This document shows positions 8,107 to 16,720 of a DNA stretch of 20,073 bases, piece after piece; position 1 is the first letter of the stretch; the number at the start of each line of letters is the position of its first letter. The DNA lies in assembly GCA_001460835.1 (NCBI GenBank), contig CYKH01002093.1:11126-31198 (forward strand). The letters are read 5' to 3'. The notes beneath the pieces were generated by a model. The model was not told where the DNA came from. It searched no databases and worked only from the letters and a program-made list of their open reading frames with translations. This DNA is from Bodo saltans (taxonomy: Eukaryota; Euglenozoa; Kinetoplastea; Eubodonida; Bodonidae). A program made the position numbers and the translations under genes.

Positions 8107-9768
8107 GCGCACCAGTCCAGCACTCAAGTCATCGCAGGAAACTTATTAAAGGTTGGCCTTCGGTTCCGTGATCAGTACGGCAACTGGACCTGCTTCGGTT
8201 GCAGCGAGCAGGGACGAGTTCAAGCGCCAACCTCCTGCGCCACCGAGGTGCAAGCCAACGGTTCGCCACCATCGGAACCAGCGTCCCCTCGTACAGCAGC
8301 TGCACCGTTGCCGTACCACATTTCACTAGACATCGAGGGCCATGCACTTCCTATTATCGACTTCTTTACAGAAGCGACGGAAGATCCTCTGTGCACTTGG
8401 TGTCGTTGTGTGTACCACGTGCAGCCCACCATCGCTGGACGCGTCAACGTTCAAGCCACTTGGATCGCCCTTCCACAATCGTCGGCCGCTTCACCAACCC
8501 AAGTTGATATAGGAAGCAAAGAGCGTCTTCGCGACCAACAGTCACAGAAGGAAACAAAGAATGCACGCGCAACTGTTGTGCCGAATGTGGTCGATTGGGA
8601 GCACTGCACCGTCACCCCTGTGGTTGTGTCGTCGTCATCCGGCAAGGGCAGCAGCAGCGGCAACCACAACAACAATAGTGACGATGCAAATTCATCCGCC
8701 TTGCGTGCGTCGTCTATTATCGCCCCACAATGCGTCATCGCTGGCAACACCATCGCCATGAGAGTGCGTCTATTCGACCGCTATCGCAACCCCGTCGAGG
8801 CAGCAACGAATATGATTCTTGTTGCTGCCCTGAATGGCACCACCGACTACCGCAACGATGTGGTAGAACTGATGTGTGATGTGCGCAGTGTTGCCGCATC
8901 TCACAACAATGAGCTGCTCGTGCAATGCGTTGCGGAACTCAGTGGGACCATCACATTAACGATCCAGTTAGACCCGGAGCACACCCCAGCACCACAACAC
9001 AGTCAAGATGAGGCACTTCCTACCATCGTTGTGTATCACGTACTGCCCGCGCCGTTGGACTGGTTGGGTAAAACACACGTGCATCATTACCCGACGAGGA
9101 TCGCGGCCACAACCTCAACGACTTTGCGAGAGGAGGTGGTCACGTCCTCGGAGCTTATCAGTGCCCCTGCCATCGCCGGAGAAGCATTTATTGTTCAGCT
9201 GCATTTGAGGGATGGGATGAATAATCCAGTGTTCTTTGACGACTGGGACGATGGTCAAGACCTTGCTGTCGGCGGCAAGGCACCGTTTACGTTGAAGTTG
9301 GTGGAGGCGAGCAACCCCACCACCAAGCGGCCCCAACGGCGCCAAGCTGAACGGTTGCAAGAGTCGCTTGATGATCCGTACGGCCGCAGCACGACGCTCA
9401 GCGATGACGCGGTGACCGATGGCCAATCCTCTGCTGAACACCCCCATGAAGTGTTTGTCTCGTGGCGCGTACAAAGCAAAGAACGTGGTCTGTTAGTGGC
9501 GCACGTCACAGCGCGTATTGCCGGTGCCGCCACCGTGCACATCGCGTGCGAGGGCACCCTACGCCCGTCGCTGTCAGTGCACGTCGTGCCAGCAGCGGCC
9601 AGTTGGCTTGATAGCGAACTGGTCTGGGACGCATCCTCGATGACTGTGGGCACGGCTGCATCGTGCCTCATCAAGTGGCGAGACACGCTGGGGAACATCA
9701 CCACAACAGACTGCCAGCAGCGGCCAGTTGGCTTGATAGCGAACTGGTCTGGGACGCATCTTCCATGA
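7996..9768 (+). CDS. Giant Ig-like repeat protein, middle part (no own start)
   Basis: This frame is the direct continuation of the 2776 frame after TGA 7993. True coding appears to resume near 8107, reading QVIAGNLLKVGLRFRDQYGNW (split here: QVIAGNLLKV, then GLRFRDQYGNW), which is repeat 5. Repeats 6 (LFDRYRNPVEA), 7 (LRDGMNNPVF) and 8 (WRDTLGNITTTD) follow, with Ser/Asn/Gly-rich inserts. There is no ATG at the beginning of the coherent sequence; the first in-frame GTG is at 8248 and the first ATG at 8758, both inside domains, so it is a fragment rather than a separate gene. The last about 17 codons (from 9715, QQRPVGLIANW) are out-of-frame reading of the second duplicate copy, and the stop at 9766-9768 is an artefact of that shift. 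Confidence 0.75.
   Translation, partial: RRRVVRRRSCRRCRLSSSLPFRLPPRRGRRGRCGIVRAHQSSTQVIAGNLLKVGLRFRDQYGNWTCFGCSEQGRVQAPTSCATEVQANGSPPSEPASPRTAAAPLPYHISLDIEGHALPIIDFFTEATEDPLCTWCRCVYHVQPTIAGRVNVQATWIALPQSSAASPTQVDIGSKERLRDQQSQKETKNARATVVPNVVDWEHCTVTPVVVSSSSGKGSSSGNHNNNSDDANSSALRASSIIAPQCVIAGNTIAMRVRLFDRYRNPVEAATNMILVAALNGTTDYRNDVVELMCDVRSVAASHNNELLVQCVAELSGTITLTIQLDPEHTPAPQHSQDEALPTIVVYHVLPAPLDWLGKTHVHHYPTRIAATTSTTLREEVVTSSELISAPAIAGEAFIVQLHLRDGMNNPVFFDDWDDGQDLAVGGKAPFTLKLVEASNPTTKRPQRRQAERLQESLDDPYGRSTTLSDDAVTDGQSSAEHPHEVFVSWRVQSKERGLLVAHVTARIAGAATVHIACEGTLRPSLSVHVVPAAASWLDSELVWDASSMTVGTAASCLIKWRDTLGNITTTDCQQRPVGLIANWSGTHLP
9590..9714 (+). repeat. 125-bp tandem duplication, first copy
   Basis: Encodes the tryptophan strand and D-T-L-G-N motif of Ig repeat 8, in frame with the sequence to its left. 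It is followed directly by a second copy with six base differences, every one at a third codon position and every one silent. Because 125 is not a multiple of three, the duplication shifts the frame. Confidence 0.93.
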
Positions 9769-9839
9769 CTGTGGGCACTGCTGCATCGTGCCTCATCAAA
9801 TGGCGAGACACGCTGGGCAACATCACCACGACAGACTGC
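9715..9839 (+). repeat. 125-bp tandem duplication, second copy
   Basis: Same protein segment as the first copy (AAASWLDSELVWD onward), in frame with the sequence to its right. The silent differences are at the codons Ser-Ser (both), Thr, Lys, Gly and Thr. Deleting either copy rejoins the flanking frames. Confidence 0.93.
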
Positions 9840-12800
9840 CCCCCTATCGAGGAGCTTACCGCTGTGCTTCACCAAACAGCGAAACCTCTTCGCCCCCTCG
9901 ACAACACACACGCGTCTCTCGTGCCTCTCTCCATTGTGCCGCAAGGAGACACCACGCTGGATCTGAGTGTCATCGGCCGTGCCTCCACATTCAGCCGCAG
10001 CTCCACGGCTCCCATTTCAGATGAAGAGCGCGGCGTTAGCAACAATCCCGCGACGACGAGGAGCAGCTCATCGCCGCCCTCAGGAGGGAATCTTACGGGT
10101 TCGCACATCTCAGTGACGACTGCGGTGGCTGGGCATGCAGCGGTAACGTTACACTGGACCTCCTCTTCTGCCACGACGGATACAACGGTGACCACGCCAC
10201 CGATGATGAGTGACCGCATTGTAGTCCTCCCTGCCATTGTATCTTGGGCCAAGTCATCATTGATTCTCACGCCATCCCCTGGCAGCGACCACGGGGCTCC
10301 TGCCGCATCTCACCGGCCAGCAGGCACGGAGTTTGTGTACTTGTTGATCCTTCGAGATCGCTTTGGTAACGACAGCAACTCGAACGTGACCAACGACGTG
10401 GCGCGCGATGTCAGAGCCCAAGTGTTGTTTGCTGGCGCGAGCCTTGCCGGTGTTGCTGTGACACCCGCCACTCAGGCAGTCGATGAGCTCGGCAACGTGT
10501 CTCTCGCCCCAGCCAAAGAGTCATCGCACTTTACCATTGCATTCACGCCCAAGAAGTGTGGCGCGTATCGCATCGGCGTCGGACTCATGTCTGAATCTGA
10601 AGTTGATGATCTTATCGCGCAGCCATCGGTAGGGCCTGCTGAAGTGTGCTGGACGGAGCACACACGCCTCTACGCAGATGCAGAATCGGTCGATGCAGGT
10701 GGCGAAGTGTTTTTACAGTTAGCGTGCTGCGATCGGTTCGGAAACCCGTCGTCCGTCGGCATTCACGACTTGGCGTGCTTGAGCCTGAAGTGCGTGTTGC
10801 GCCCACCGTGGGCAGAGTCACGCAGCCGCCCAGCCACAATAGAAGATGTCATCATTGGTAACACAGTTTGTCACGTGTCAAGTGAACACGACGATACTGC
10901 AGCCAGCAATAATCAACACGAACAACAAGACGATACTACTTCCCTAGCCAACGATGCACAGTGCACTGCGGGCGTCTTCACCACAGGCACCATGATGAGT
11001 CTTCCCCAAGAGGTCGGTCTTTTTGGTGCCACGCTGGTTGCCAAGCGCACGGGGTCACTGCACCTATCTGCCTTTTACTACCGTCCCACAAACAGCAGTG
11101 ATGTCACGACTTCCGCGGTGGATATCACGACGAACAACTTCCCTGCTGACATCTCATCGCTTCCATCTGTTGCGTGCGACGAAGTAATTACAGTTGAACC
11201 CGGCACTGTGGACTGGGAGAAAACAACTCTGCTGGCAACCAATTCTGTGCAGACCACTGTCGTGGGGCAGGTGCTTACGTTCGGCCTGATCCTGTACGAC
11301 GGCTTCGGGAACCTTGTCTCACCTCTGCAGGAAAATGAGCGTAGCCACCGCGATGAGCCACGCAAGTCAGCACCGCAGCATCAGCATCATCAAGCGCCTC
11401 GCTACGACGGCATTACGAATCAAGCAGTGCTGATGGGCGAAAGTGTCAGTGCCCCCCGCGGCAACGCAAGCCAACGAAACCACAACAAGGAAGAGGGGCG
11501 AAGCAGCCAGGATTCTCTCGCTGGGGATCACGACGAACAACAGCACCACGACGATGATGACGTCGAAACAAATCAAGCAGCAGGTGGCGGCGGAGCGCCA
11601 ACGGCTTCGAGTGCATCGGGCAGGAGGGTGGAGGACTTCGAACACCAAGAGCTGCCTCTGTTGACGGTGGTGTGCGAAAACAACAACCACAACGACCGCC
11701 ATGGTGTTCTCTCCCGACATCCAGAAGAACGCAAGCATACCAGCCTAACCGCCAAGGTCCACGTGCGGCCCGAGTGGGTCGCCCCTTTGCCTCAACTTGC
11801 GCTAGCTGCCCCGGACCTGCACTGCTCTGTCTTTTTCCAGGTCACCCCAACGGTGGCAGGAGTCTGTCAGCTGCGGTTAGTGCACCGAGACTCGGAGGTG
11901 GTTCTGCGCGCGGCGACGGAGAATATTGTTACCGGTCCTGTGGTATCGGGTGAGCTCCTGCAACCCGTTCCTAGCACTGTGCGTGCCGGTAATGTCGCAG
12001 CATATCATCTAAAGTTGCGAGATGAGTTCGGAAATTGGATCGTTGTGGACCCCGCCGCTGATATGGCTGCTGCTTCTACTGCAGCTGGTGCTGTGACTCC
12101 GCAACAGCAGAGCACCCCGTTGCAAAAACAATTGAAGTTGTGTGTTGCGTCTGTGACGCAGGCATCATCCTCTGGGGCACAACAACTCTCGACGGAGTCC
12201 ACAAGTCACCCAGGCACCACTTGGGCCATCACTCAGGACGACACTTCGCTGGCTCTCCACGTCACACCCACCATCGCAGAGACGCTCAAGATGCGCATCG
12301 TGCTTGCAGGTAGCATCAACCGTGAGATCACTGTTCTGCCGCCGCTTTCCGTGACGCCAGCGCCGATGCATGCACCTCGCTGCAAGTGGACCCTCTACAA
12401 CGCGCTTCCCACTGTCGAGCAGATGCAGCGGCCAACCCCCTCGTCTGTGAGCGTCGCGGCGGGGGAGGAACTCTTCGCGTCCCTTGCTGCCTTTGATCGG
12501 TTTGGCAACGTCATTACCGATGCCCTGGAAGAACTCACCGTAGAGAGCGGTGGTGCTGCTGCTCGCCATCCCCTCAGCTTTGTGACCGGCACCAACGGCA
12601 CCTCACGACCACCGGTAACGGTGGTGATGCCGGCAACGAATGCCACACTGCTGAATGGAGAAGACACGAAACCAGCAAGCTCCCATCAGGTGGTCTACAC
12701 GCTGACGCCGTCTGAGCGCAGCACGGTCAGCGTGTCCGTCACCACCTGTGGCGACACTGACCCAGCCGTGCCCTCCGTGTCGACGTCCGACGTTGTGACG

Positions 12801-13280
12801 GTCCTCCCCGCGCCGTTGCATTGGCCCAGCTGTACCGTCAGGCTCTCCGACGAACAGATTGTGCTTGGCTCCTCCACCAACGTGATCGTGCAGCTGCGTG
12901 ACCGCTTCCTGAATCCAGTTGAGGGCGTGAGCGCTGCGTTCCGCGTGGTTGTCGTGCACAGTCCCTCAGGGGAACGATACCTTGTGGGGCCCAACCCTGA
13001 GCATCCCCAGAGTCTTCATGAGGAACACCAGAACGAGCCAGAGGGAGCGCAGCAGCGCCCGCTCTCTGACGTTGAAAAGATTCTCGCGTTGCCGCTGCTG
13101 CCAGACTGCGAGGGCTTCTCCTCCTCGAAAGGCAAGACGCTGCTGTGCGAGGTGAAACCTGCGCACCGTGGCGACCTCTCGTGTGAGGTCCATTATCTCC
13201 CATCGCTTGTGTCAAACAACAACCACCACCATGATGATGAGCATGCAACGAAATTGACTGGGACATCGTCAGTGAACTAG
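9717..13280 (+). CDS. Giant Ig-like repeat protein, C-terminal part (no own start)
   Basis: Frame 3 takes over at the second duplicate copy and stays open to TAG at 13278-13280. It carries repeat 8 again and repeats 9-14: LRDRFGNDSN, CCDRFGNPSS, LYDGFGNLVS, LRDEFGNWIV, AFDRFGNVIT and LRDRFLNPVEG. Large inserts rich in His, Gln, Asn, Asp and Ser lie between strands, notably about 11340-11750. The carboxyl end is a short Asn/His/Asp-rich tail with no membrane anchor, GPI signal or known C-terminal domain, which fits a soluble cytoplasmic scaffold. No plausible ATG exists at the beginning, so this is part of the gene that starts at 2776. The role is inferred only from its link to the FYVE finger. 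Confidence 0.8.
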   Translation, partial: AAASWLDSELVWDASSMTVGTAASCLIKWRDTLGNITTTDCPPIEELTAVLHQTAKPLRPLDNTHASLVPLSIVPQGDTTLDLSVIGRASTFSRSSTAPISDEERGVSNNPATTRSSSSPPSGGNLTGSHISVTTAVAGHAAVTLHWTSSSATTDTTVTTPPMMSDRIVVLPAIVSWAKSSLILTPSPGSDHGAPAASHRPAGTEFVYLLILRDRFGNDSNSNVTNDVARDVRAQVLFAGASLAGVAVTPATQAVDELGNVSLAPAKESSHFTIAFTPKKCGAYRIGVGLMSESEVDDLIAQPSVGPAEVCWTEHTRLYADAESVDAGGEVFLQLACCDRFGNPSSVGIHDLACLSLKCVLRPPWAESRSRPATIEDVIIGNTVCHVSSEHDDTAASNNQHEQQDDTTSLANDAQCTAGVFTTGTMMSLPQEVGLFGATLVAKRTGSLHLSAFYYRPTNSSDVTTSAVDITTNNFPADISSLPSVACDEVITVEPGTVDWEKTTLLATNSVQTTVVGQVLTFGLILYDGFGNLVSPLQENERSHRDEPRKSAPQHQHHQAPRYDGITNQAVLMGESVSAPRGNASQRNHNKEEGRSSQDSLAGDHDEQQHHDDDDVETNQAAGGGGAPTASSASGRRVEDFEHQELPLLTVVCENNNHNDRHGVLSRHPEERKHTSLTAKVHVRPEWVAPLPQLALAAPDLHCSVFFQVTPTVAGVCQLRLVHRDSEVVLRAATENIVTGPVVSGELLQPVPSTVRAGNVAAYHLKLRDEFGNWIVVDPAADMAAASTAAGAVTPQQQSTPLQKQLKLCVASVTQASSSGAQQLSTESTSHPGTTWAITQDDTSLALHVTPTIAETLKMRIVLAGSINREITVLPPLSVTPAPMHAPRCKWTLYNALPTVEQMQRPTPSSVSVAAGEELFASLAAFDRFGNVITDALEELTVESGGAAARHPLSFVTGTNGTSRPPVTVVMPATNATLLNGEDTKPASSHQVVYTLTPSERSTVSVSVTTCGDTDPAVPSVSTSDVVTVLPAPLHWPSCTVRLSDEQIVLGSSTNVIVQLRDRFLNPVEGVSAAFRVVVVHSPSGERYLVGPNPEHPQSLHEEHQNEPEGAQQRPLSDVEKILALPLLPDCEGFSSSKGKTLLCEVKPAHRGDLSCEVHYLPSLVSNNNHHHDDEHATKLTGTSSVN

Positions 13281-13333
13281 CTTGGCTCGTTAGTGATTAT
13301 TTGTTCGAAGATATTCTCAACAAGATAATGACT

Positions 13334-13379
13334 CCATATTGGTTCCTCCATATTGGTTCCTCCATATTGGTTCCTCCAT
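13334..13379 (+). repeat. 14-bp tandem repeat, three copies plus four bases
   Basis: Three perfect copies of CCATATTGGTTCCT followed by CCAT, in the gap just upstream of the pyrimidine tract that precedes the ARM-repeat gene. Copies are identical, so the array is recent or kept by selection. Confidence 0.93.
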
Positions 13380-13390
13380 CTTATCTGATG

Positions 13391-13414
13391 TTTTTTTTTT
13401 TCCTACCTCTGTAG
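13391..13414 (+). promoter_or_regulatory. Strong pyrimidine tract and AG, putative trans-splice acceptor
   Basis: A run of eleven T followed by a C/T-rich stretch ends in GTAG at 13411-13414, 67 bases before the ATG at 13482. It is the clearest trans-splice acceptor candidate in the window and supports 13482 as a real gene start. Function is inferred from kinetoplastid practice. Confidence 0.6.
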
Positions 13415-13481
13415 CACGTCCTGCGCGCTTCGACGAAGGAATTTCTGCGAACAGTACGTAATCCACGACGCTACCGTCGCT

Positions 13482-14141
13482 ATGACTGATCGACAACCAC
13501 AACCTGTGCTTTGTGTGGGCCTTTGCCCACAGGCACCAGAGTGCCTAGATTCCGTTGTGGATGAGCAGCAGCCAATCCAGCATGAAAAGATCAAAAAGTG
13601 GCTTCTCCAGCCAGACGGTGGCCGTCGCATGGGCAGCGCCATAACGACTATGCGTGCGCTGAAGGATGTTGTCAAGACGTTCATGAGCACGTCAGTCTGC
13701 GCTCCGATCGCACTCGATGGTTTGGTTGCTGCGTCGCGAGAAGTGAGCCGCATTTCCTTTCCAACCCATCCATTACTCGGCGCAGCATCGTTACGCACCA
13801 CCGCCGTCGTAGATGCTGTTGTGAGTATGTCGGCATGCGCTACGACACCAGACGCCGTCCGCTGGCTGTCTGAGGCGATCTGCCATCTTTTCACCAATGG
13901 CGACGCATTGGTTAGGGCCTCGTTCACCGTAGCCGGCACCATAGAAGCAGTAGCGAGCATGTCGACCTACGCCACAGAGCCTGACGCTGTTCGATGGCTG
14001 TCTACTGCAATGAGTCTTACCATGACGGATGCCGACAAGAAAGTGTCACAGACCATCATGGACGCGATTGTAAGGATGTCCCCTCACGCAACATCTTCGA
14101 ACGCTATTCGGTGGCTTGCAACAACACTTTGCAATGTTTGA
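13482..14141 (+). CDS. Armadillo-like repeat protein copy 1, N-terminal part
   Basis: 219 codons from ATG 13482. A leader with CVGLCPQAPEC (three closely spaced Cys) occupies about residues 7-24; it recurs twice downstream, so it is a family signature. A helical pre-repeat region (about 35-105) leads into three repeats of about 43 residues of the form VVDAVVSMSACATTPDAV-RWLSEAICHL-x-NGDA. The AIC-N-x-T-x-G turn and three-helix periodicity resemble armadillo repeats, which form superhelical protein-binding surfaces. The frame stops at TGA 14139-14141 in the middle of a repeat turn (LCNV-stop-SNGDAS), where copy 3 has Leu (TTG 18106). The same frame then continues with more repeats for 870 codons, so the protein was almost certainly longer. 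Confidence 0.75.
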   Translation: MTDRQPQPVLCVGLCPQAPECLDSVVDEQQPIQHEKIKKWLLQPDGGRRMGSAITTMRALKDVVKTFMSTSVCAPIALDGLVAASREVSRISFPTHPLLGAASLRTTAVVDAVVSMSACATTPDAVRWLSEAICHLFTNGDALVRASFTVAGTIEAVASMSTYATEPDAVRWLSTAMSLTMTDADKKVSQTIMDAIVRMSPHATSSNAIRWLATTLCNV

Positions 14142-16720
14142 AGCAATGGCGATGCATCCACGTTCATGACCACGACAACCGTTGATGCAGTTGCAGCGAT
14201 GTCGATTCACGCGACGTCGCCGGATGCCGTTGCGTGGCTTTCTACTGCAATCCGCAGCATCACCCGCGGGCTCATGTGGGAGGACATGTTCGAGTGCGAC
14301 CGTCATTTATGGCGGTGGACCGTGGCATTTATGGCGGCGTTTTCGAGGTTGTCAACCTACGCAACAACACCGGACGCTGTTATGAGGCTTTTGACTGCGA
14401 TATGCCATGTCACCTACGGGTTTTCTACTGCGCTTAGAGATACCACCCGCCACCTTAACGTGAAGGCAACAATTGCGTCTACAATCACAGCAGTCGTGGA
14501 AGCACTTGTCACCGTCGCGGCTCACGTTTCCACACCAGCCACTGCAACGATGCTCGCATTTTCAATCTGCAACTTGACCAGCAACCGTGACACTGCTGTG
14601 CAGGCCATTTTTGCGACCACCGCTGTGGTGCAAGCAGTCACGAGGATGGCGATCCACGCCACAGAGCCTCACGCTGTCATGTGGCTTGCGGGCATCATTA
14701 ATAATATCACACATGAAGCCAATGTGTTTGCGATACCGATGTATCAAACCACGACAGTCGTCCAAGCAATTGTGACTATGTCGTTCTTCGCTACAACACC
14801 AGACGCCGCGCAGTGGCTTGCAGCCTCCATTTGCAAGTTGACCAGTAACTGCGACGTGTCGGTGAAAAACATGTTTGTGACCGCAGGAGTCGTGGATGCC
14901 ATTGCGAGGCTGTCGACCCATGCCACAACTCCCGTTGCTGTCCGACGACTTTCTCGTGCCATATCCAACATGACAGAAGGCACCGAATCGTCCGTGAAAT
15001 CCATATTTGCGTCGACAAATATCGTGAATGCGATTGTAAGGATGTCGACACACGCAACAACGCCAGATACGATTTGCCGACTTGCCAGCGCGGTGGTCCA
15101 TATCACGAACGGCGGTGATGTTTCCATGAAAACTAACTTTGCGAACACAGAAGTTGTAGATGCCATCGTGAGAATGTCAGCCCACGCTACAACGCCTGAC
15201 GCCGTCGACGCGCTGTTACGCGCGATTTGGAATATCACAAGCGGAGCCGATGGGGGCATTAAGTCCATGTTTGCGACCTCAGCGATGGTGGAAGCGCTTG
15301 CGAGCATTTCAGCACATGCAACAGCGCCTTGTGCCGTCTATTGGCTTTCTTCAGTCATCTGCACAATTTGTAGTAGTGACGATGATCTGTCAGGGAAGTG
15401 CGCCTTTGCAACGCCAGCAATGGTCGATGCAGTATTGAGGATGTCGCTCCACGCTACAGCCCCTGAAGCGGTTCAGCAGCTTTGCAGCGCAATTTTCAGT
15501 GTCGCATTTGCGGAGGATTCGTCGGTGGTGGGATTCATGTTTGGGACGGCTGCTTTCGTGGAAGCAGTTGCACGTATGGCCATCCACGCTACAACATCTG
15601 CCGCCGTCGAGTTGCTTGCATCTATGGTAAGCAGTATCACGGACGATGCCTTCGTCAAATCGATGTTCGCGGCGCCCACCATAGTCAATGCGATTGTGAA
15701 CATGTCGACGCACACAAGAACGGCAGATGCAATCCACGAGCTTTCCCATGCGATTTGCAAAATCACATGCGACACTGATGCCATTGTGAAATCAATCTTT
15801 TCAACGCCAGCTTTTGTGGATGCTGTTGTGAGCATGTCAACCTACGCGACAACGCCAAATGCCGTTATTAGGCTTGCAACTATGGTAAGCAACATTACGA
15901 TCGGGGACGATGCGTTTGCAAAGGCTCCTTTTGCCATCCCAGCTGTTGTGAATGCGATTGTAAGCATGTCGATGTACGCAACCACACCCGATGCGATTAG
16001 CTGGCTTTTTACTGCCGTCTCCGATATCACAAGTGGGTCCGATGCGACTACGAAATCTGTTTTTGCGAATCGAACGTTCGCGGAAGCAGCTACAAAGTTG
16101 TCAACCGGCGCAACAACACCTCAAAGCGTTGAGTGGCTTTCAAGTGCAATTTGCAATGTTACCAGCGGGTACGACGAAGATGGCAAGTCCATGTTTGGGA
16201 CCACCGCGCTCGTCGAAGCATTTGTTCTGATGGCAACGCAAGCAACAACGCCATCTGCGGTTCTGAGGCTTTCCGGTGCGGTTTACAACATTACCAGAGG
16301 TGCTGATGCAGCCACAAGATCTAACTTTGCGACCGCAGCTTTTGTCGAAGCTGTTGCGAGAATGTCGACCTACGCTACGACGCATGAAGCTGTGTATTTT
16401 CTTTCGTCAGCGATGTGCAATATTTGCAGCCAAAGCGATTCTTTTGGGACATCAATGTTTGCGACCGTTGAAATCGGTGATGCAGTCGCGCGAATGTCGG
16501 CACATGCTGCGAGTCCGAACGCCGTTCAGCAGCTCTCAAGGGCCGTTTGTTGTATCATTAGCAACGCTGATGTGTGTGCGAAGGCCATGTTTGCGACTCC
16601 AGCTGTTGTGAATGCAATCCGGGGTATGCAGGCGACGCACGCTACAACGCCAGAGTCTGTAGAATGGCTTCTGAGCGCGATCCGATGTATGACCACCGGG
16701 GACGATGAGTGTGCGACGTC
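13798..16720 (+). repeat. Tandem array of 22 ARM-like repeats (about 130 bp each)
   Basis: Counted by the core VVxAIxxMSxHATTPDAVxxL. Three units lie before TGA 14139 and nineteen after it. Core variants include VVDAVVSMSACATTPDAV, IVNAIVRMSTHATTPDTI, FVEAVARMSTYATTHEAV and VVNAIRGMQATHATTPESV. DNA words such as GCGATTTGCAA and CACGC(A/T)ACAACGCC recur, so unequal exchange between units is likely. Confidence 0.88.

Larger units (their letters stand above)
6505..13190 (+). repeat. Array of about 14 filamin/Big-like Ig repeats (protein level)
   Basis: Each unit has a tryptophan-containing first strand (for example VDWPQHCSV, LSWPSSKVSI, VDWEHCTV, LDWLGKTHV, LHWPSCTVRL), a V/I-A-G strand, and the hallmark D-x-[FY]-x-N. 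The hallmark is encoded near 6592, 6981, 7291, 7693, 8161, 8770, 9205, 9676, 10350, 10727, 11294, 12014, 12491 and 12893. Units are 100-250 residues apart because long low-complexity insertions (His/Asn/Gln/Ser/Asp) sit between strands. DNA identity between units is low, so this is old duplication. The family could be filamin/ABP280-type or bacterial Ig-like group 1 type; I cannot separate these by eye. Confidence 0.75.
2776..13280 (+). other. Reconstructed single gene: FYVE finger plus about 14 Ig-like repeats
   Basis: Three consecutive open frames (2776-7995, 7996-9768, 9717-13280) carry one continuous domain series with no start codon in a sensible context for the second or third. The first and second are in the same frame, separated only by TGA 7993 inside a reversed segment. 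The second and third are offset only by a 125-bp tandem duplication. Re-inverting about 7894-8106 and removing one duplicate gives 10,380 bases, or 3,459 codons plus TAG. The reconstruction is inference, but the frame arithmetic closes exactly. Confidence 0.72.

Noticed and set aside
7582-8127. Independent gene on the - strand (181 codons)
   Set aside because: Only the part between about 7894 and 8106 looks like protein; the rest is the shadow of Ig repeats 3-4. It fits an inverted piece of the + strand gene better.
13798-16720. CRISPR array or DNA satellite as the source of the regular 130-bp periodicity
   Set aside because: Units differ in DNA sequence but keep one reading frame and a protein consensus, so it is a coding ARM-like repeat array.
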